A stretch of DNA of 64,000 nucleotides from Nymphaea colorata (GCF_008831285.2 NC_045144.1:21529716-21593715); one strand, 5' to 3'. Positions 1 to 12,639 are shown, counted from the stretch's first letter. The notes: generated by a model from the sequence alone, not told the origin. Program-made: numbers and translations.

Positions 1-2061
1 AAGAAAACAAGAGAAAATAAACAGTAGTGGAGACCAAAGAAGAAGTGTTTTAGATGTGGAAAATTGAGTCATTTTGCTCGTGACTGTTGAATCAAAATAA
101 ATGAGGGAAATACAGTCACGACAAGTAAGCAATATGGGGGAGCTAATGAGACTATACATAAAAGTTCGTTTCTGTACCCAATGGAGGTTGAGGAGGATAT
201 GACACAAGAAAGATGCAATTCCGCCCACATAAAACCTATAAAAGAAAAAGAAGAGAAGATCAATTATTCAACTAATTGGATAATTGATTTTGGATGCTCA
301 AATCATATGTCTGGTGATGAGAGCAACTTCGTAAGTATGAAAGAACATGATGGAAATTGAATTGTTGTTACTGCTAACAACATAAAGCTTCTAGTGGCAC
401 ATATTGAAGAAGCAGAGGTTGTAGCCAACTTCAGCAAAGACTGAATTTTACGAAACGTTTATCATGTTCCAGGAATGACAAAGAGCTTGTTGTCTATGCC
501 ACAACTTACAGCTTTAAGGCATTATGTTTTGTTCGGCCCAAATGATGTAAAAGTTTATAAAGACGTAGATGTTCAAGGAACTCTCATATTTGAATGAAAA
601 AAAGTTGAGTCAATATATGTCTTATCAGTAGGAACAACATATATTGACAAAGCGAAGAAGCATGACACTTCGGTATCTGACATGAGAGACTCGCTCATGT
701 TGGATACAACAAACTTCGGGACATGTCTAAGAAAGGGCAGTTGATTGGCCTCCCCAAACTTGAGGTACATACAGACAAAGTATGCTCAGGATGTTAATAT
801 GGAAAGACGCACAGGAGGCCATACAAAGAATCAAAATATAGAGCTAAAGCGTCATTCGAGCTTGTGCATTCAGATGTATTTGGGAAAGTATCAGACCCAT
901 TAGTTAGAGGTAAATGGTATTTTATCACATTTATTGATGATTTTTCAAGGCATACTTGGGTCTATTTTATGAAAGAAAAGTCTGAAGCACTTGAAAAGTT
1001 TAAGGAGTTTCACCAGATGGTGAGAAATAAACTTGGGTATAGAATTTGGTGTCTACGAACCGATAATGGTGGCGAATATATATCTGACAAGTTTATGGCA
1101 TACTTGAAACAACATGGTATTCAAAGACAATTTACTTGTGCCTATACGCCACAACAAAATGGAGTGGCAGAACGAAAAAATCGCCACATAGAAGAAACAT
1201 GTCGAAGCATTATGCATGCAAAGAACATGCCATCGAGAGTTTGGGCCGAGTGTGTCAGCACCGCTGTACACGTAATTAATCGACTACCAATGCCAAGATT
1301 TAATTTTAAGTCTCCATATGAAATGGTCCATAAAAGAAAATCATCTGTGAGTTATTTTAGAGTATTTGGTTGTGTATGTTATGTCTTTATATCTGAGTAG
1401 CACATGACTAAGTTCGACAAGAAGGCACAGAGGTGTATCTTTGTTGGATATGATTCATATCGAAAAGGATGGAGATGTGCTAATCCTAGCACAGGACAAG
1501 TTCACGTTTCTCGCGATGTCATCTTCGCTGAAGCATCACCGTGGTGGTTAGAAGAAAAGAAAGTGCTTTCAGACTCTCCAGTTTTTTATAAAGATGTTCA
1601 AAACAAAATACAATTTAAGATGAATCAATGAGAGTTTGAGTCGGAAGACATAGAAGCAAGATGACCAAATAAACAAGTTCATAGCCGAAGACAAAACGAA
1701 CGTGCAGATCCATCGAGAACAGGAGTCAATCCAATCCAACAAAGAAGTGCAGAAGAAGAAAGACAATCACAACTTGAAGAGCCAGAAGGAGTACCGATAG
1801 CACTAAGAAGATCAACGAGAATACCAAAACCAAATCCCAAGTATGCAGATGCAGACTGTGCCATCATAGAGGAGATCGAGCCAACTTCTTTTGAAGAAGC
1901 AAAAGATATTGAAAAATTGCATGCAGCAATGAAAGATGAAAAGAAGGCATTGGAGCATAACGAGACCCGAGAACTCATATCAAAGGCTTGTCAGTGCAAA
2001 CATTCAAGAAGTTTGAAGAATGTTAAGAGTCATGCATCGAGAGTCGGTAATGAGGGGGAGA
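1..2061 (+). pseudogene. Ty1/copia gag-pol remnant, RT and RNase H deleted
   Basis: Decayed polyprotein of a copia retrotransposon, already running at the left edge. Visible in order: a gag zinc knuckle (C-X2-C-X4-H-X4-C, 46-87); the aspartic protease site near 286 (reads DFG); and the integrase core at about 840-1400, with Asp in an HSD motif, Asp in TDNGGEY and Glu in GVAERKNR. A linker rich in charged residues and the start of the connection region follow to about 1975. The frame then jumps to a short tail, a polypurine tract (about 2051-2061) and the LTR, so reverse transcriptase and RNase H are absent. In-frame stops: TGA at 88, 358, 442 and 595 in one frame; TAA 795, TAG 1398, TGA 1629 and TGA 1662 in the next, implying a frameshift between 597 and 795. 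Most stops are TGA, as expected from C-to-T decay. Non-functional. Confidence 0.9.
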
Positions 2062-2627
2062 TTGAAGAGAGTCATCACTGACTCTTGGGAAGAGTCGAGA
2101 AGAACCAAGAGGCTACGAGCCTCTTCCTTTTTGTTAGTCGGTGGATGTAATAATTACAAATAAAAAAAATAGAAGAAAAAAAAAATTATTGAGAATGTGG
2201 TGAAAACGTCCACCACCGACTACTCTCCCTATAAATAGGGATGGAGGGCATAGTGGGTGAGCATTGAAAGTGAGTTGCTCACTTGGTGAACTTGAGTGTA
2301 GTGTGTGTGAAAAAATTTGTGAGTTGAGTGTGTGCTCAATTTGTGAGCTGGTGAGTGCTCGTGTCTTCACTTCGTGAACTCGAGTGTTGAAGTTTCAAGG
2401 GCGTTGGGTGTTTTAGCTCACTAAGTGAGCCAAGGTGAGTTTTTTGGAGTCATCTTTTGTAATATCTAGTTTGATGAATAAGTAGTTTACATTTTAAAGT
2501 ATACTCTGCCAAAGTTATTATTGAGAATTATTCTGAACGTCGAGACTTGCTAGTTTTTCTCTACATAAATTTGGGTTTGGATCTAAGCCATATCTAGGGC
2601 CCACCCACATTCGTTTTTTTTTCAACA
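2062..2627 (+). repeat. 3' LTR of the left copia element
   Basis: Begins directly after the purine-rich tract AGGGGGAGAT. It contains a TATAAATA box at 2230-2237, followed by GTGAGC/GTGAGT-rich sequence. The ends are assigned from short inverted repeats: TTGAA at 2062-2066 and TTCAACA at 2621-2627. The 5' LTR lies outside the window, so the boundaries cannot be checked against a partner. The outer end is the less certain one. Confidence 0.65.
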
Positions 2628-2879
2628 GCTTCTTCCTGTTCTCTCATTTTACTTAGTGTCTCCAATGCAGAGAAGCTTGTCTCTGGAGCTTATTTCATTT
2701 TTGCAGATTCACTCTCTGCAACTGCTACTAGATCTGTTTTGATGATCTCCCAGTCTTCTTTGTGACAACCCACTCATAAGCACTCTCCAATTGGAACACT
2801 GTTGCCCTGCTTCCTGCCTTGCCGCGTGAACAACAAAAAAGCGAGGAGAGAGCGAGCGTGATGCAGTGAGGAAGAAGAG

Positions 2880-3080
2880 GAATCCTGTTGCGCAAGAGAG
2901 GAGAGGGGTAAGGGCATCAACGGGGAAACGAGGGACCCTGTTGCCAGAAAGGTGAGGCAGCGAGAGAGGAGAGGGGTGAGGGCGTTGATGGGGAAACGAG
3001 GAACCATGTTGCGAGAGAGGTGAGGCAGCGGGAGATGAGAGGGGTAAGGGCCTCGACGGGGAAACGAGGGGCACTTTTCC
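2880..3080. repeat. 68-bp tandem repeat, about 2.7 units
   Basis: GAGAGGGGTRAGGGC followed by GGGGAAACGAGG recurs starting at 2901, 2969 and 3037, a period of exactly 68 bp, with a partial unit before 2901. GC content is much higher than the surroundings. The long reading frames here, on the minus strand, are by-products of the repeat and read as low-complexity Pro/Ser/Leu. No gene is called. Confidence 0.85.
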
Positions 3081-3097
3081 CTGAAAAAAAGTCGGTC

Positions 3098-3267
3098 CTG
3101 CAAGGGCCTATTTTTGTTCGCGTGAAATTTCACCCGACCGTAAAGATATTTCGGGTGAAATTTTATGACGTTTGTTTCTTCATCGGGTGAAAGAGTGAAA
3201 TTTCACTCGTTGGTACACATTTCAACCGATGCACAGGATTTTTCCTGTGCCTCAAACGGACCCTAAG
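3098..3267. mobile_element. Possible small MITE or palindromic element
   Basis: Contains several facing copies of a GTGAAATTTCACCCG-like motif (near 3120, 3150 and 3190). It is bounded by AAGGGCCTATTTTTGTTCG on the left and CTCAAACGGACCCTAAG on the right, which are weak inverted matches to each other. No clear target duplication was found, so this may simply be palindromic sequence. Confidence 0.35.
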
Positions 3268-3269
3268 GG

Positions 3270-5250
3270 AGGGAGGCCGCTTTGGTTGCTGAATCCCGAC
3301 ACCAATAGAAAGAACGGAAGAGAAGGAGAAAATTTTATAGTGAGCAATAGCTTAGCTTTATAAGGAAATTATATTTCCTCTCCAACTATTTTCCTATTAG
3401 TTTTCAGAAATACAGTTATAATACAAAAGTGTTTATCCACTTCTCGTAAATGACATCACAGAAAGAGGTTCAGAGTCCCCTTTTCTTTAATTTTAGTAAG
3501 TTGCGTGTTCGTAATTTTTCAAATAAATGTTTTAAAGTTCAGAAAATGCGTTTTGCCTGGTTTTAGCTTTTAGAAAATTGTAAAAGAGGCTTTCGAACCA
3601 GTTAGGGTAAAACATAGATCATTCTTAAAACTCTTTTATTTTAAACCGAGCCTTTTTGTTTTCGGATGTGTTTTTTTAAAGCCTTTTTACTGACTCAAAA
3701 ATATCTGTAAGGGAGTGTATGTCTACATGTACTTTCGTGTTTAACTTAGAATATTAAGAAAATTAAATATAATGTTTATTTAAATTTAAAGAGATAATCC
3801 TGACTTGTATCCCTATGGATCTTCAATATGTGTCCAATTCATTCTGAAAATATATTTCGCCAGTTGTAAATAGATTTGGATAAGAGACTAACTTGTTTTA
3901 AACATATAGTTTATTTGTTTTGAACCCAGATGGATTTGGATCCACCCCGTTTTTTAGTAGATGTTTTGGTCTTGCTGAAAATATATTTAGATGAGCATTT
4001 AGCTTGTTTATGGTTGACCCGTACTAGTTGTTGCAAACATATTACCTATATCTAACTTATTTTGAAAATAAATATTTTATGCTTTGCATAGTAATGAATT
4101 TGGAAATGGACTTGAACATGATTTTAGAAATTGAAGGTTTGAAAAGTTGTTTCTGCATTATTTATTTTGCAATTTGAAACTATTTTAGATTTTAGAAAAA
4201 AAAGCCTTAAATATTAGGGTCGTTATAGTTTGGTATCATTGCGGATTTCGATCCTAGGACCTATGAGTTATGGGCCCACCACCCTTCCGGTGTGAGTTAT
4301 AGCATCAAAATTGTGAGAGTACAGACAACAATTTTTTTTTTTTACAAAAGTAACTTGAACTGAAAAAAAATTATATTAAATTTGTGTTTATGAGCACATT
4401 AGGATGCTGCTCAAATTTTGTTTAATATAGTTTTCATAGCAAATTTAAGTCACAGTTGGTAAATCTGGGAATCAGACTTGGATCAATAGATGGCTTGGGT
4501 CAGTGGGTTTGAGAATTGACTCGTCAATTTGGCTAGGTTAGTTGTAAATTTTTATAGTGCATTTTTATTGCAGTCATGTAGTGTAATCTTTTGTCTTCTC
4601 ACCCAGCATAGAGCAACGTGGTCTCGATTATAATTTATCAACAACTTTAACCATGAAGGATTTCATGAATCTAACGCATCATTATCTTTCGGCACCTTTT
4701 CATCCAACATGTTATCCTTTAACACATCTTTAGTCCATCATGTCTTCATCGTCTTGCATAAATAAACAATAAACCCTCCTCATTCTCTTTATATTCTAAT
4801 TCATAATTTGTGTCTGTCGTTTCAAAGAAATTTAGCTTCCATGCCGGATTAGACCCTACGGATAAAATGTGAAGAACAAAATGACAATATTTTGAAGGAT
4901 ATCCACAACTTTTTCTTTTTGTCCATATTCATCATTGCACACCTTTCCTTTCATGCAGAAAAGGAGGAGTCAGTGTGTGGCCTTAGTTGTTTGAAGGTAG
5001 AAGAGGCAATGTGAGGTTCCCCTTCATTAAGGGACCATTTCGACACCAAAAGAGAGAGAGAGAGAGAGAGGTGTGGAATCATCGTTGTTTGAAGGTATGT
5101 GTGTTATTGACAATCAAAGAATTAAAGGCCAACCGACAAAATAATGTCATACGAGAGGAACTAGTTAATATTTAATGTTTATTTTAATCCTTAGGTTGTG
5201 CATGGAATACCACCATAGATCGGACTTGAAGAACTAAAATATTGGGACGG
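3270..5250. repeat. Repeat block R1, copy 1
   Basis: Non-coding sequence shared with 8745-10440 and partly with 32225-32930. Landmarks are ACACCAATAGAAAGAACGG near 3300, TTTGGTATCATTG near 4230, CCCAGCATAGAGCAACG near 4600, a GA microsatellite at about 5051-5071, and AATGTCATACGAGAGGAAC near 5140. It lies upstream, in window order, of a peptide locus in all three places, so it is part of a duplicated module. I see no gene in it. Confidence 0.8.
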
Positions 5251-5706
5251 TCAAACAATTTCTGAAACAGTTGACAACTAATGCTTCGCAACAGTTGCTG
5301 ATAAAATGCCAGACTGACAAGAAGTTCATTCTATTGAATACCATGGTGAATGACCGCAACTAGATGCATGCAATCGTCAGTGATACATGGCTTTTGCAGT
5401 TGGACAAATTAAATAACCTCTTACAGCCGCAAAGAGTTTTCCAAATGATACACAGCACGGTAAACCAAAAAAGCAAGGTTAAAGAACACGAAAGGGGAAG
5501 TAGGGCCTTGAAATTATCTTAGTTGAAGCCAACACTTTAAGCTCATACTCGATCGACTAGTTTATCTATAATTAAGGAGTAAACCTATCCTCAATAATCA
5601 CTTTCTCAACAGGACATTAGCCCTGAACGAATGCTTGATCAGCTGAATTGAACCAAGCAACAGTATCTCTTGGTTTAATATATATATAACAGAATGCATG
5701 ACATCC

Positions 5707-6044
5707 ATTATATATATATATATATATATATATTGATATATATACATATATAGATATATATACATATATAGATATATATATAAGAGGGAACTTAAGCAGT
5801 AGCAATTGGGTCCATATTGATGCACTCCATAGATTTCATGGTTGGGAATCTCGGTGCCTTGGCGTTGAACTTCTCGCGCACATAGAGCTTCTTGTAGTCT
5901 TGATTTTATACAGTTATATATATATATACCAATTACTACTGCTTAATTTCCCTCTTATATATATATCTATATATGTATATATATCTACCTTGGCGTTGAA
6001 CTTCTCGCGCACATAGAGCTTCTTGTAGTCTTGATTTTATACAG

Positions 6045-6123
<79 letters not shown>
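5707..6123. repeat. (TA)n/(CA)n microsatellites with local direct and inverted duplication
   Basis: Contains (TA)n runs near 5709-5735 and 6045-6123, with an embedded (AC)n run at about 6060-6086. The CCTTGGCGTTGAACTTCTCG segment occurs twice (about 5858 and 5988) and each copy ends in (TA)n. Between them, 5930-5983 is the reverse complement of 5751-5806. This looks like template switching across AT-rich tracts. Confidence 0.75.
5792..5898 (-). pseudogene. Orphan 3'-terminal exon of an unrecognised gene
   Basis: On the minus strand a clean 34-codon frame runs from a plausible acceptor (AATCAAG, G at 5899) to a TAA stop at 5792-5794. It starts YKKLYVREKFNAKAPRFPT and ends MDPIATA. The composition (charged residues, Pro/Arg mix, no low complexity) looks like true protein-coding sequence, unlike its surroundings. 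I do not recognise the family. The 5' half is duplicated at about 5986-6055, and an inverted copy of its 3' end lies at about 5930-5983. It is therefore a rearranged gene fragment rather than a live gene. Confidence 0.45.
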
Positions 6124-6127
<4 letters not shown>

Positions 6128-6705
6128 TGATTTTATTCATATCGACAGTTGGTAGAAAAACATAAAGATGGATGTCCTTTAAGTTTTCATTTTTCCTTTT
6201 TATCCGTTCTTCGAAAGGGAAAAAGACCGGAAGCAATGCATGACGTTGCATTGTGATACAAAGAACGAGATTGACGCCTCATTCCCTGCCACAGGAGATT
6301 ATTCGTCACTGTAACTCTCTCTCTCTCTCGGGCGCGCATTTTCTCATTGTGTGAGTCTGGTCTGTAATTGTATTTTATCCATCTTTCACATATTATGCAT
6401 TACTGTCAACTCCTCATGTATGCTTTTCTTTTATATTTTCTGTCCAAAAGTCATTTTCATGCTTCAAAGCTTATTTTTTGCCCGATTTCATTGTTAACGC
6501 CAAATTGGGAGCCTTGAATGGGACTTGGTTTTTGCTGTTTCCGTTAACCTGCTGATTGGAAACACTACCTTGTGGTTTCTTGCAAAAGAGAGGAAAATCT
6601 CAAAACTTGCTCTGAATTTTGAATGCCCACAAATAAGTAAAATCTCTGTAATCAAATGATATGATGAATTGCTGTTGCCAATGGAATGCATTTAAATAGG
6701 CAATA
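6124..6705. repeat. Repeat block R2, copy 1
   Basis: Shared with 11500-11862 and 33118-33615. Landmarks are GGTAGAAAAACATAAAGATGG, GCCACAGGAGATTATTCG, a (CT)n run at about 6314-6329, TTTTATCCATCTTTCACAT, and GCTGTTGCCAATGGAATGC near 6670. No convincing frame is present. It sits just beyond the 3' end of a peptide locus in each of the three modules. Confidence 0.8.
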
Positions 6706-6890
6706 ACATTGGTGCATTTATTTCAGTGGTTCTGGTTCTTGAAGGCAACAAGAAGTAGGAAGTATAGACCCTGCTTGCATGCTGTCCTAGCAGACAATAA
6801 GCATGCTTGCTTTATTATTTAGACATGCTAACCTTATTATTTAAATATACCACAAGTTACTACTATCATCATCACCAACATGATAACAGA

Positions 6891-7607
6891 TCAGGGATGA
6901 GAAGGTTTCAGTATGCTAGGGACACCGTGAGAATTCACGAATGCACCATACTCATTAAGACTGCAGCAACGTTGATAGCCGCAGCATCTTTCACTTGATA
7001 GACAGCACCAGTCGTTCGGGCAGCAGGTGTAACCAACGAGGCAGCATCTTTTAGAGGAGCAAACGGGTCCACAAACATAGTCGCCTCTTGCATTCTTTTC
7101 GTCTGCATCCATAGCCATAATGTTCAGGAAATTAAGTGTTTTGCCAATCAATTAGTCGAATGCATGTCTAGCTAGATGCGCAAATGGCAGAAGGTTGCAC
7201 ATGTATAGGTCACATTGAGTGACTCAAGCTGCCAAGCAGGTGGTCTGGTTAGTAGACTACTAGTCTTTTTGGATCGATTGATATTTTTTAGCCTAGTTAC
7301 TGGCGAAGAAACTACAACAATGACAACCCAAATGCATGTCAAACACCACTACTACAAGATTAACAACCACAAATTAAATCTGTCCTGGATCGATCGTTGG
7401 CTGCATCTTACTAAGCAACTGTCTCGTGAAGTTGCCTGTTTGACAGAAAGAGTATTGCGTGATCACCCAGCAGGGTGACATGTCCATTCTTCGTTTTGGA
7501 GGGAAATAACGAAAGACCAGCTAGAAACAGAAACATACCTTGTTTTTCAACCACAGAACGTGCAAAAGTCACAGAGAGCAGCAAGAGAAGGGCAAGAAAG
7601 AGGACGC
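6891..7607 (-). pseudogene. Cysteine-rich peptide locus 1, 5'-truncated
   Basis: Exon 2 (7102 to 6891) is fully open and encodes 70 residues from the DEK junction to SHP-stop. It has the family's 12 cysteines in exact spacing C-X3-C-X4-CC-X5-CC-X4-CC-X5-CC-X4-CC, but loops quite unlike the other copies (GPV, SSKR, LVGYT, PNDW, LSSER, GYQR). The intron is 7103-7538. Exon 1 survives only from FLALLLLLSVTFARSVVEKQ at about 7600 to the donor at 7538/7537. The ATG and promoter are missing: sequence beyond about 7607 switches to the promoter of a head-to-head copy, and the frame meets a TGA with no in-frame ATG. A polyadenylation-like AATAAA (minus strand) is at 6811-6816. It is probably not translated as a secreted peptide, though exon 2 shows no decay. 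Confidence 0.75.
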
Positions 7608-7710
7608 GATCATCTCACTCCTATAAATAGATCGTTGAGAGGATGACATTCTGCACTCTTCCAGTCATCCTCCATTAGTTGGTATTCACACGAACCAGTT
7701 GCTATCCACA
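7607..7710 (+). promoter_or_regulatory. Promoter and 5' UTR of orphan exon 1
   Basis: GATCATCTCACTCC leads into TATAAATA at 7622-7629, then a leader ending GCTATCCACA before the ATG at 7711. It aligns closely with the promoters of the loci at 13317 and 34717, but on the opposite strand. Its left edge is the inversion junction with the truncated locus 1. Confidence 0.7.
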
Positions 7711-7798
7711 ATGAAGCAAGTTTCACTTCCCGTCCTCTTTCTTGGCCTTCCCTTCCTGTTCTCTGTGGCTTTTGCAGGTAGTGAGGTTGAAAAACAGG
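7711..7798 (+). pseudogene. Cysteine-rich peptide locus 2, orphan exon 1
   Basis: ATG at 7711 opens 29 codons: MKQVSLPVLF, a hydrophobic core, SVAFA (a good signal-peptidase AXA site), then GSEVEKQ. It ends with one base of the next codon at 7798 and a GTATGT donor at 7799, exactly the phase-1 structure of the family. The TATA box is intact. No family exon 2 follows on the plus strand between 7800 and the decayed one at 19183, so this is a gene start without its cysteine core. It could give a short read-through product or, less likely, splice over 11 kb to 19183. Confidence 0.7.
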
Positions 7799-8390
7799 GT
7801 ATGTTTCGGTTTCTAGCTGGACTTTCGTTACTTCCTCCAAAACAAAGAGTGAACATGTCACCCTGCTCATGAAATAGACATGCATCAATTCCTGCATGCC
7901 AAAAGTGATATTATTATGATGTATCATACATGGTATCTATTATGCCCATATGCATTACAAACACCATTTCTTTATGTTAGAAAGATTCATGCACATTTAT
8001 CTATGTCATACATAAAATATGATATGTCTACATGATGCCACTGTATATGCATTTGCTATTCACACACAAATCCTCTCAAGAATTAAACATGCATTCAGAA
8101 ACCTGCAAACATAATCTATCTTGTACATGATTCTCATGACGTTGGTATCCACCTGGTAGATGGAAATGAAATTTGAGGTCCTCCTTGGTTGTGTTGATTT
8201 ATTATGTTGTGTGCTTGTTTAATATTCTTCGTTAAAGTTGTTCCGGGTATGCCATTTCCAGACCTGAAACAGACGGAAAATAAACTTTAGATAGTATCAA
8301 ATGAATGAGTATGGAAAGAGCCCCCTTGCTGACTGGGATCACTGGTCATATAGTGAAACCCTTGGGTTGGCAAGGCAAAAACTGAGAATA

Positions 8391-8459
<69 letters not shown>

Positions 8460-8744
8460 AACACATAGAGGATACATTCAGGCATCTTTTGGCACCATGC
8501 CGCCGGCGGCCTTGCTGGCAGCCGGAGGTGCCTGCTGCATTTTATTCAGGATGTTGCAATAGCTTAGAAACCCTAAAAGGTCATTTGATTGCTGTCCATT
8601 GGGGCAGGACAGACAAGACGTCATGTCCATTACACTTCTGCCATGTCTTCATAGACAATGATGTTCCTTATCCACTATTTGATGACCTTAAAAATAGAAC
8701 ACTACGTTCTTTTTTTCCGCCATTTGTTTCGCATATGTCTGTAG
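7799..8744. other. Non-coding stretch after orphan exon 1
   Basis: It starts with intron-like family sequence up to about 7860, then unrelated AT-rich DNA. It ends with a pure (TA)n run of about 65 bp at 8393-8457 and sequence leading into repeat R1. An open frame at 8489-8842 crosses into R1 and has no recognisable domain, so it is not called as a gene. Confidence 0.6.
8393..8457. repeat. (TA)n microsatellite, about 32 units
   Basis: Uninterrupted AT dinucleotides. Confidence 0.97.
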
Positions 8745-10440
8745 AAGGTAAGAGAACCCTCATTTGGCAGGTAGACACCAATAAAAAGAATGGTAGAGGA
8801 GGAGAAAAATGGAGAGTGAGAAATACCAGAACATATACTTAGATAAGGATTTAACTTGTTTCGCATTTGCTTGGTTTTTAAATAGATGTTTTGGTCTTGC
8901 TGAAAATATATTTAGATAAGGATTTAACTTGTTTATAGTTGACCCGTATTAGTTGTTGCAAACATATTACTTATATCCAACTTATTTTGAAAATGAATAT
9001 TTTATGCTTCGCAAATTAATGAATTTGGATTTAGATCTATATGTTATAAAAATAAATATTTTATTGTAAATGGACTTGAACTTGATTTTAGAAATTGAAG
9101 GTTAAAAAGTTGTTTCTGCATTAGTTTTTTTAAATTTGAACTTATTTTAGATTTTTGAAAAAAGGCCTCAAATATTAGGGCCATTACAGTTTGGTATCAT
9201 TGTTGGTTTCGATCCTAGGACCTATGAGTTATGGGCCAACCACACTTCCGCTGTGAGTTATAGCATCAAAATTGTGAAAGTAGAAACCTCAGTTTTTTTA
9301 CAAAAATAAAACTAAATTTATGTTTATGAGCACAATAGGATGCTTATATTTTGTTTAAAATAGTTTCCACAGAAAATTAAAGTCACAGTGGCAAATCTGA
9401 GAATCAGACTTAGATCAATAGATGTCTGGGGTCATGGGCCTGAGAATTGACTCGTCAACTTGGCCATAAATTTTTATAGACTTGGAACAATAGATGGCTG
9501 GGATCGGTGGGTCTGAGAATTGACTCGCCAACTTGGCCATAAATTTTTGTAGTGCATTTTCAACGTAGTGAAATTTAATGTCTTCTCACCCAGCATAGAG
9601 CAACATGATCTCGATTATAACCATGAAGGATGTCATAGAGCAACAAGGGATAGTTATTTTCACCTTCTAACGCATCATTATATTTCGGCACCTCTTCATC
9701 CAACACGTTATCCTTTAACACATCTTTCGTCCATCATGTCTTCATCGTCTTGCATAAATAAACAATAAATCCTCCTCATTCTCTTTATATTCCAATTCAT
9801 AATTTGTGTCTGTCGTTGCAGAGAAATTTAGCTTCCATGCCGGATTAGACCCCATGGAGCTGCAACTTGGTTCCATACTTATAATAAAATGTTATTGTGA
9901 TCAATTGAGTAACAATTGGAGCATAAGAGGAAGTGTATATGTGAAAGCACTATTTAACTTCATAATCTTGGACATAATATGACTTGAAGAACAAAATGAC
10001 AATATTTTGAAGGATATCCACAACTTTTTATTTTTGTCCATATTCATCATAGCACACCTTTCCTTTTCTTGCAGAAAAGGAGAAGTCAGTGTGGGGCCTT
10101 GGTTGTTTGAAGGTGGAAGAGGCAATGTGGGGTTCCCCTTCATCCAGGGACCATTTCAACACCAAGAGAGAGAGAGAGAGAGAGAGAGGTGTGGGGTCAT
10201 AGTTGTTTGAAGGTATGTGTGTTATTGACAAAGAGGGCGCCCCATGCCCATGATATAGGAAAAATGAAACCCCTTACATACGTAAACAGTCAAAGCCAAC
10301 CAAAGCATTAAAGGCCAACCAACAAAATAATGTCATACGAGAGGAACTAGTTAATATTCAATTTTTATTTTACTCCTTAGGTTGTGCGTGGAATACCACC
10401 ATAGATCGGACTTCAAGAACTAAAATATTGGGAGGGTCAT
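8745..10440. repeat. Repeat block R1, copy 2
   Basis: Second full copy of the block at 3270-5250, with the same landmarks in the same order: TTTGGTATCATTG near 9190, CCCAGCATAGAGCAACATG near 9590, a GA run at about 10165-10187, and AATGTCATACGAGAGGAAC near 10330. An internal 70-90 bp duplication is visible at about 9400-9550 (GAGAATTGACTCGTCAACTT, then GAGAATTGACTCGCCAACTT). No gene seen. Confidence 0.8.
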
Positions 10441-10507
10441 CACTGTTGGATCAAGTTTCCGGTCGACGCTCGACAGTAAATGATCCAGTGGGACCGTAAT
10501 GGGTCAT

Positions 10508-11499
<992 letters not shown>

Positions 11500-11500
<1 letters not shown>

Positions 11501-11862
11501 CTGATTTTATAGAGATCAATAGTTAGTAGAAAAACAAAAAGATGGATGTTCTTTAATTTTTAATTTTTCTTTTTTATCCCTTCTTAGAAAGGGAATAAGA
11601 CCGGAATCAACACATCATCTTGCTTTGTGACACAAAGAAAGAGAGTTGTGACACAAAGAAAGAGAGTGACGCCTCATTACCTGCTACAGAAGATTATTCG
11701 TCACTGTTTTTTTCCTTCAACTCTCTCTCTCTCGGGCACGCATTTCTCAATGTTTGAGCCTGGTCGGTAATCGTATTTTATCCATCTTTCACATATTATG
11801 CAACACTATCAACTCCTCTTGTATGCTTTTCTTTTATGTTTTCTGTTCAAAAGTCATTGTAG
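11500..11862. repeat. Repeat block R2, copy 2 (interrupted)
   Basis: Matches 6124-6470 through GTCCAAAAGTCATT-like sequence. The match then breaks at about 11862, where an unrelated insertion begins. The 3' part of R2 seen in the other two copies is missing here. Confidence 0.75.
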
Positions 11863-12545
11863 TGTATCGCGTATGGGTCAGGCGACCTGTACGTTGTATT
11901 GTAATGTATCATAAACGTAGCGTAACGTATTGTAAAATTATTTTTTTAATTTTAAAAAATATTAAAAATCAGAAAAATAGACAAAAATCCCTAAAAATCT
12001 GAAAAAATGAACAAAAAATCAAAAATCAAGAAAAATAAAAAATATATTCAAATATAAAAAAGATCATCATCATACATAAGGAACATTTATATGTATACTG
12101 TCAACAACACATTCAAAAATAAGAAATCAAATATTCAAATTAACATAATAAACATCTATCACAATTTTAAACTTGAAAATTTTATAAAATTAGGACTTAG
12201 AGTTTAAGACTTGGAGTTTTAGGACGTCACAATTTTATAAGTTCAAACATACAGTTATGATATCTCCCAAATTGATAATCATTGGTTTATTTTTATAAAA
12301 ATATGCAAAATGTATTCTTCCTATGTCTATTAGAGTCTTTAAATACAAGAAGAGAGAGAGGGAGGAATGTTTGAACTTTTAAAAAATAAGGAATTTTATA
12401 TTTTCTCTTGTATGGTACGATATGAGGGTGTATCGCCCGTATCGTACGACAATATGCATGCGTATGTTGTATCGAACACGTATCGTATAGGTTGCTTTGA
12501 CTTATATGATATGCGTGCATATCGTACGATACAGATAACACTGGT
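11863..12545. mobile_element. Candidate TIR element inserted in R2
   Basis: This sequence interrupts R2 relative to its other copies. Both ends are rich in GTATCG/CGTACGATA words: AGTGTATCGCGTATGG on the left, and CGTACGATACAG followed by ATAACACTGG on the right, which are imperfect inverted matches. The middle is AT-rich and non-coding. It fits a non-autonomous DNA element (Mutator-like MITE suspected). Exact ends and a target duplication could not be fixed. Confidence 0.5.
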
Positions 12546-12607
12546 ACACGTATACTGTTCTAGTAGACAATAAACATGCTCTCCTAACAAACAAAAATCA
12601 TGCTCGC

Positions 12608-12613
12608 TTTATT
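12608..12613 (-). terminator. Polyadenylation-like signal of locus 3
   Basis: AATAAA on the minus strand, 27 bases past the stop codon. The same motif in the same 3' context follows loci 1, 5, 6, 8 and 10. Confidence 0.5.
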
Positions 12614-12639
12614 ATTTAGATATACCACAAGTTACCAGA

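Noticed and set aside
1679..1978. 99-codon minus-strand frame
   Set aside because: Antisense shadow of the copia integrase-RT linker.
2709..3133. Two overlapping minus-strand frames of about 120 codons
   Set aside because: They lie on the 68-bp tandem repeat and read as repeated Pro/Ser/Leu; no domain or start context.
8489..8842. 117-codon plus-strand frame
   Set aside because: Crosses from (TA)n-flanked DNA into repeat R1; the frame is not kept in the other R1 copy.
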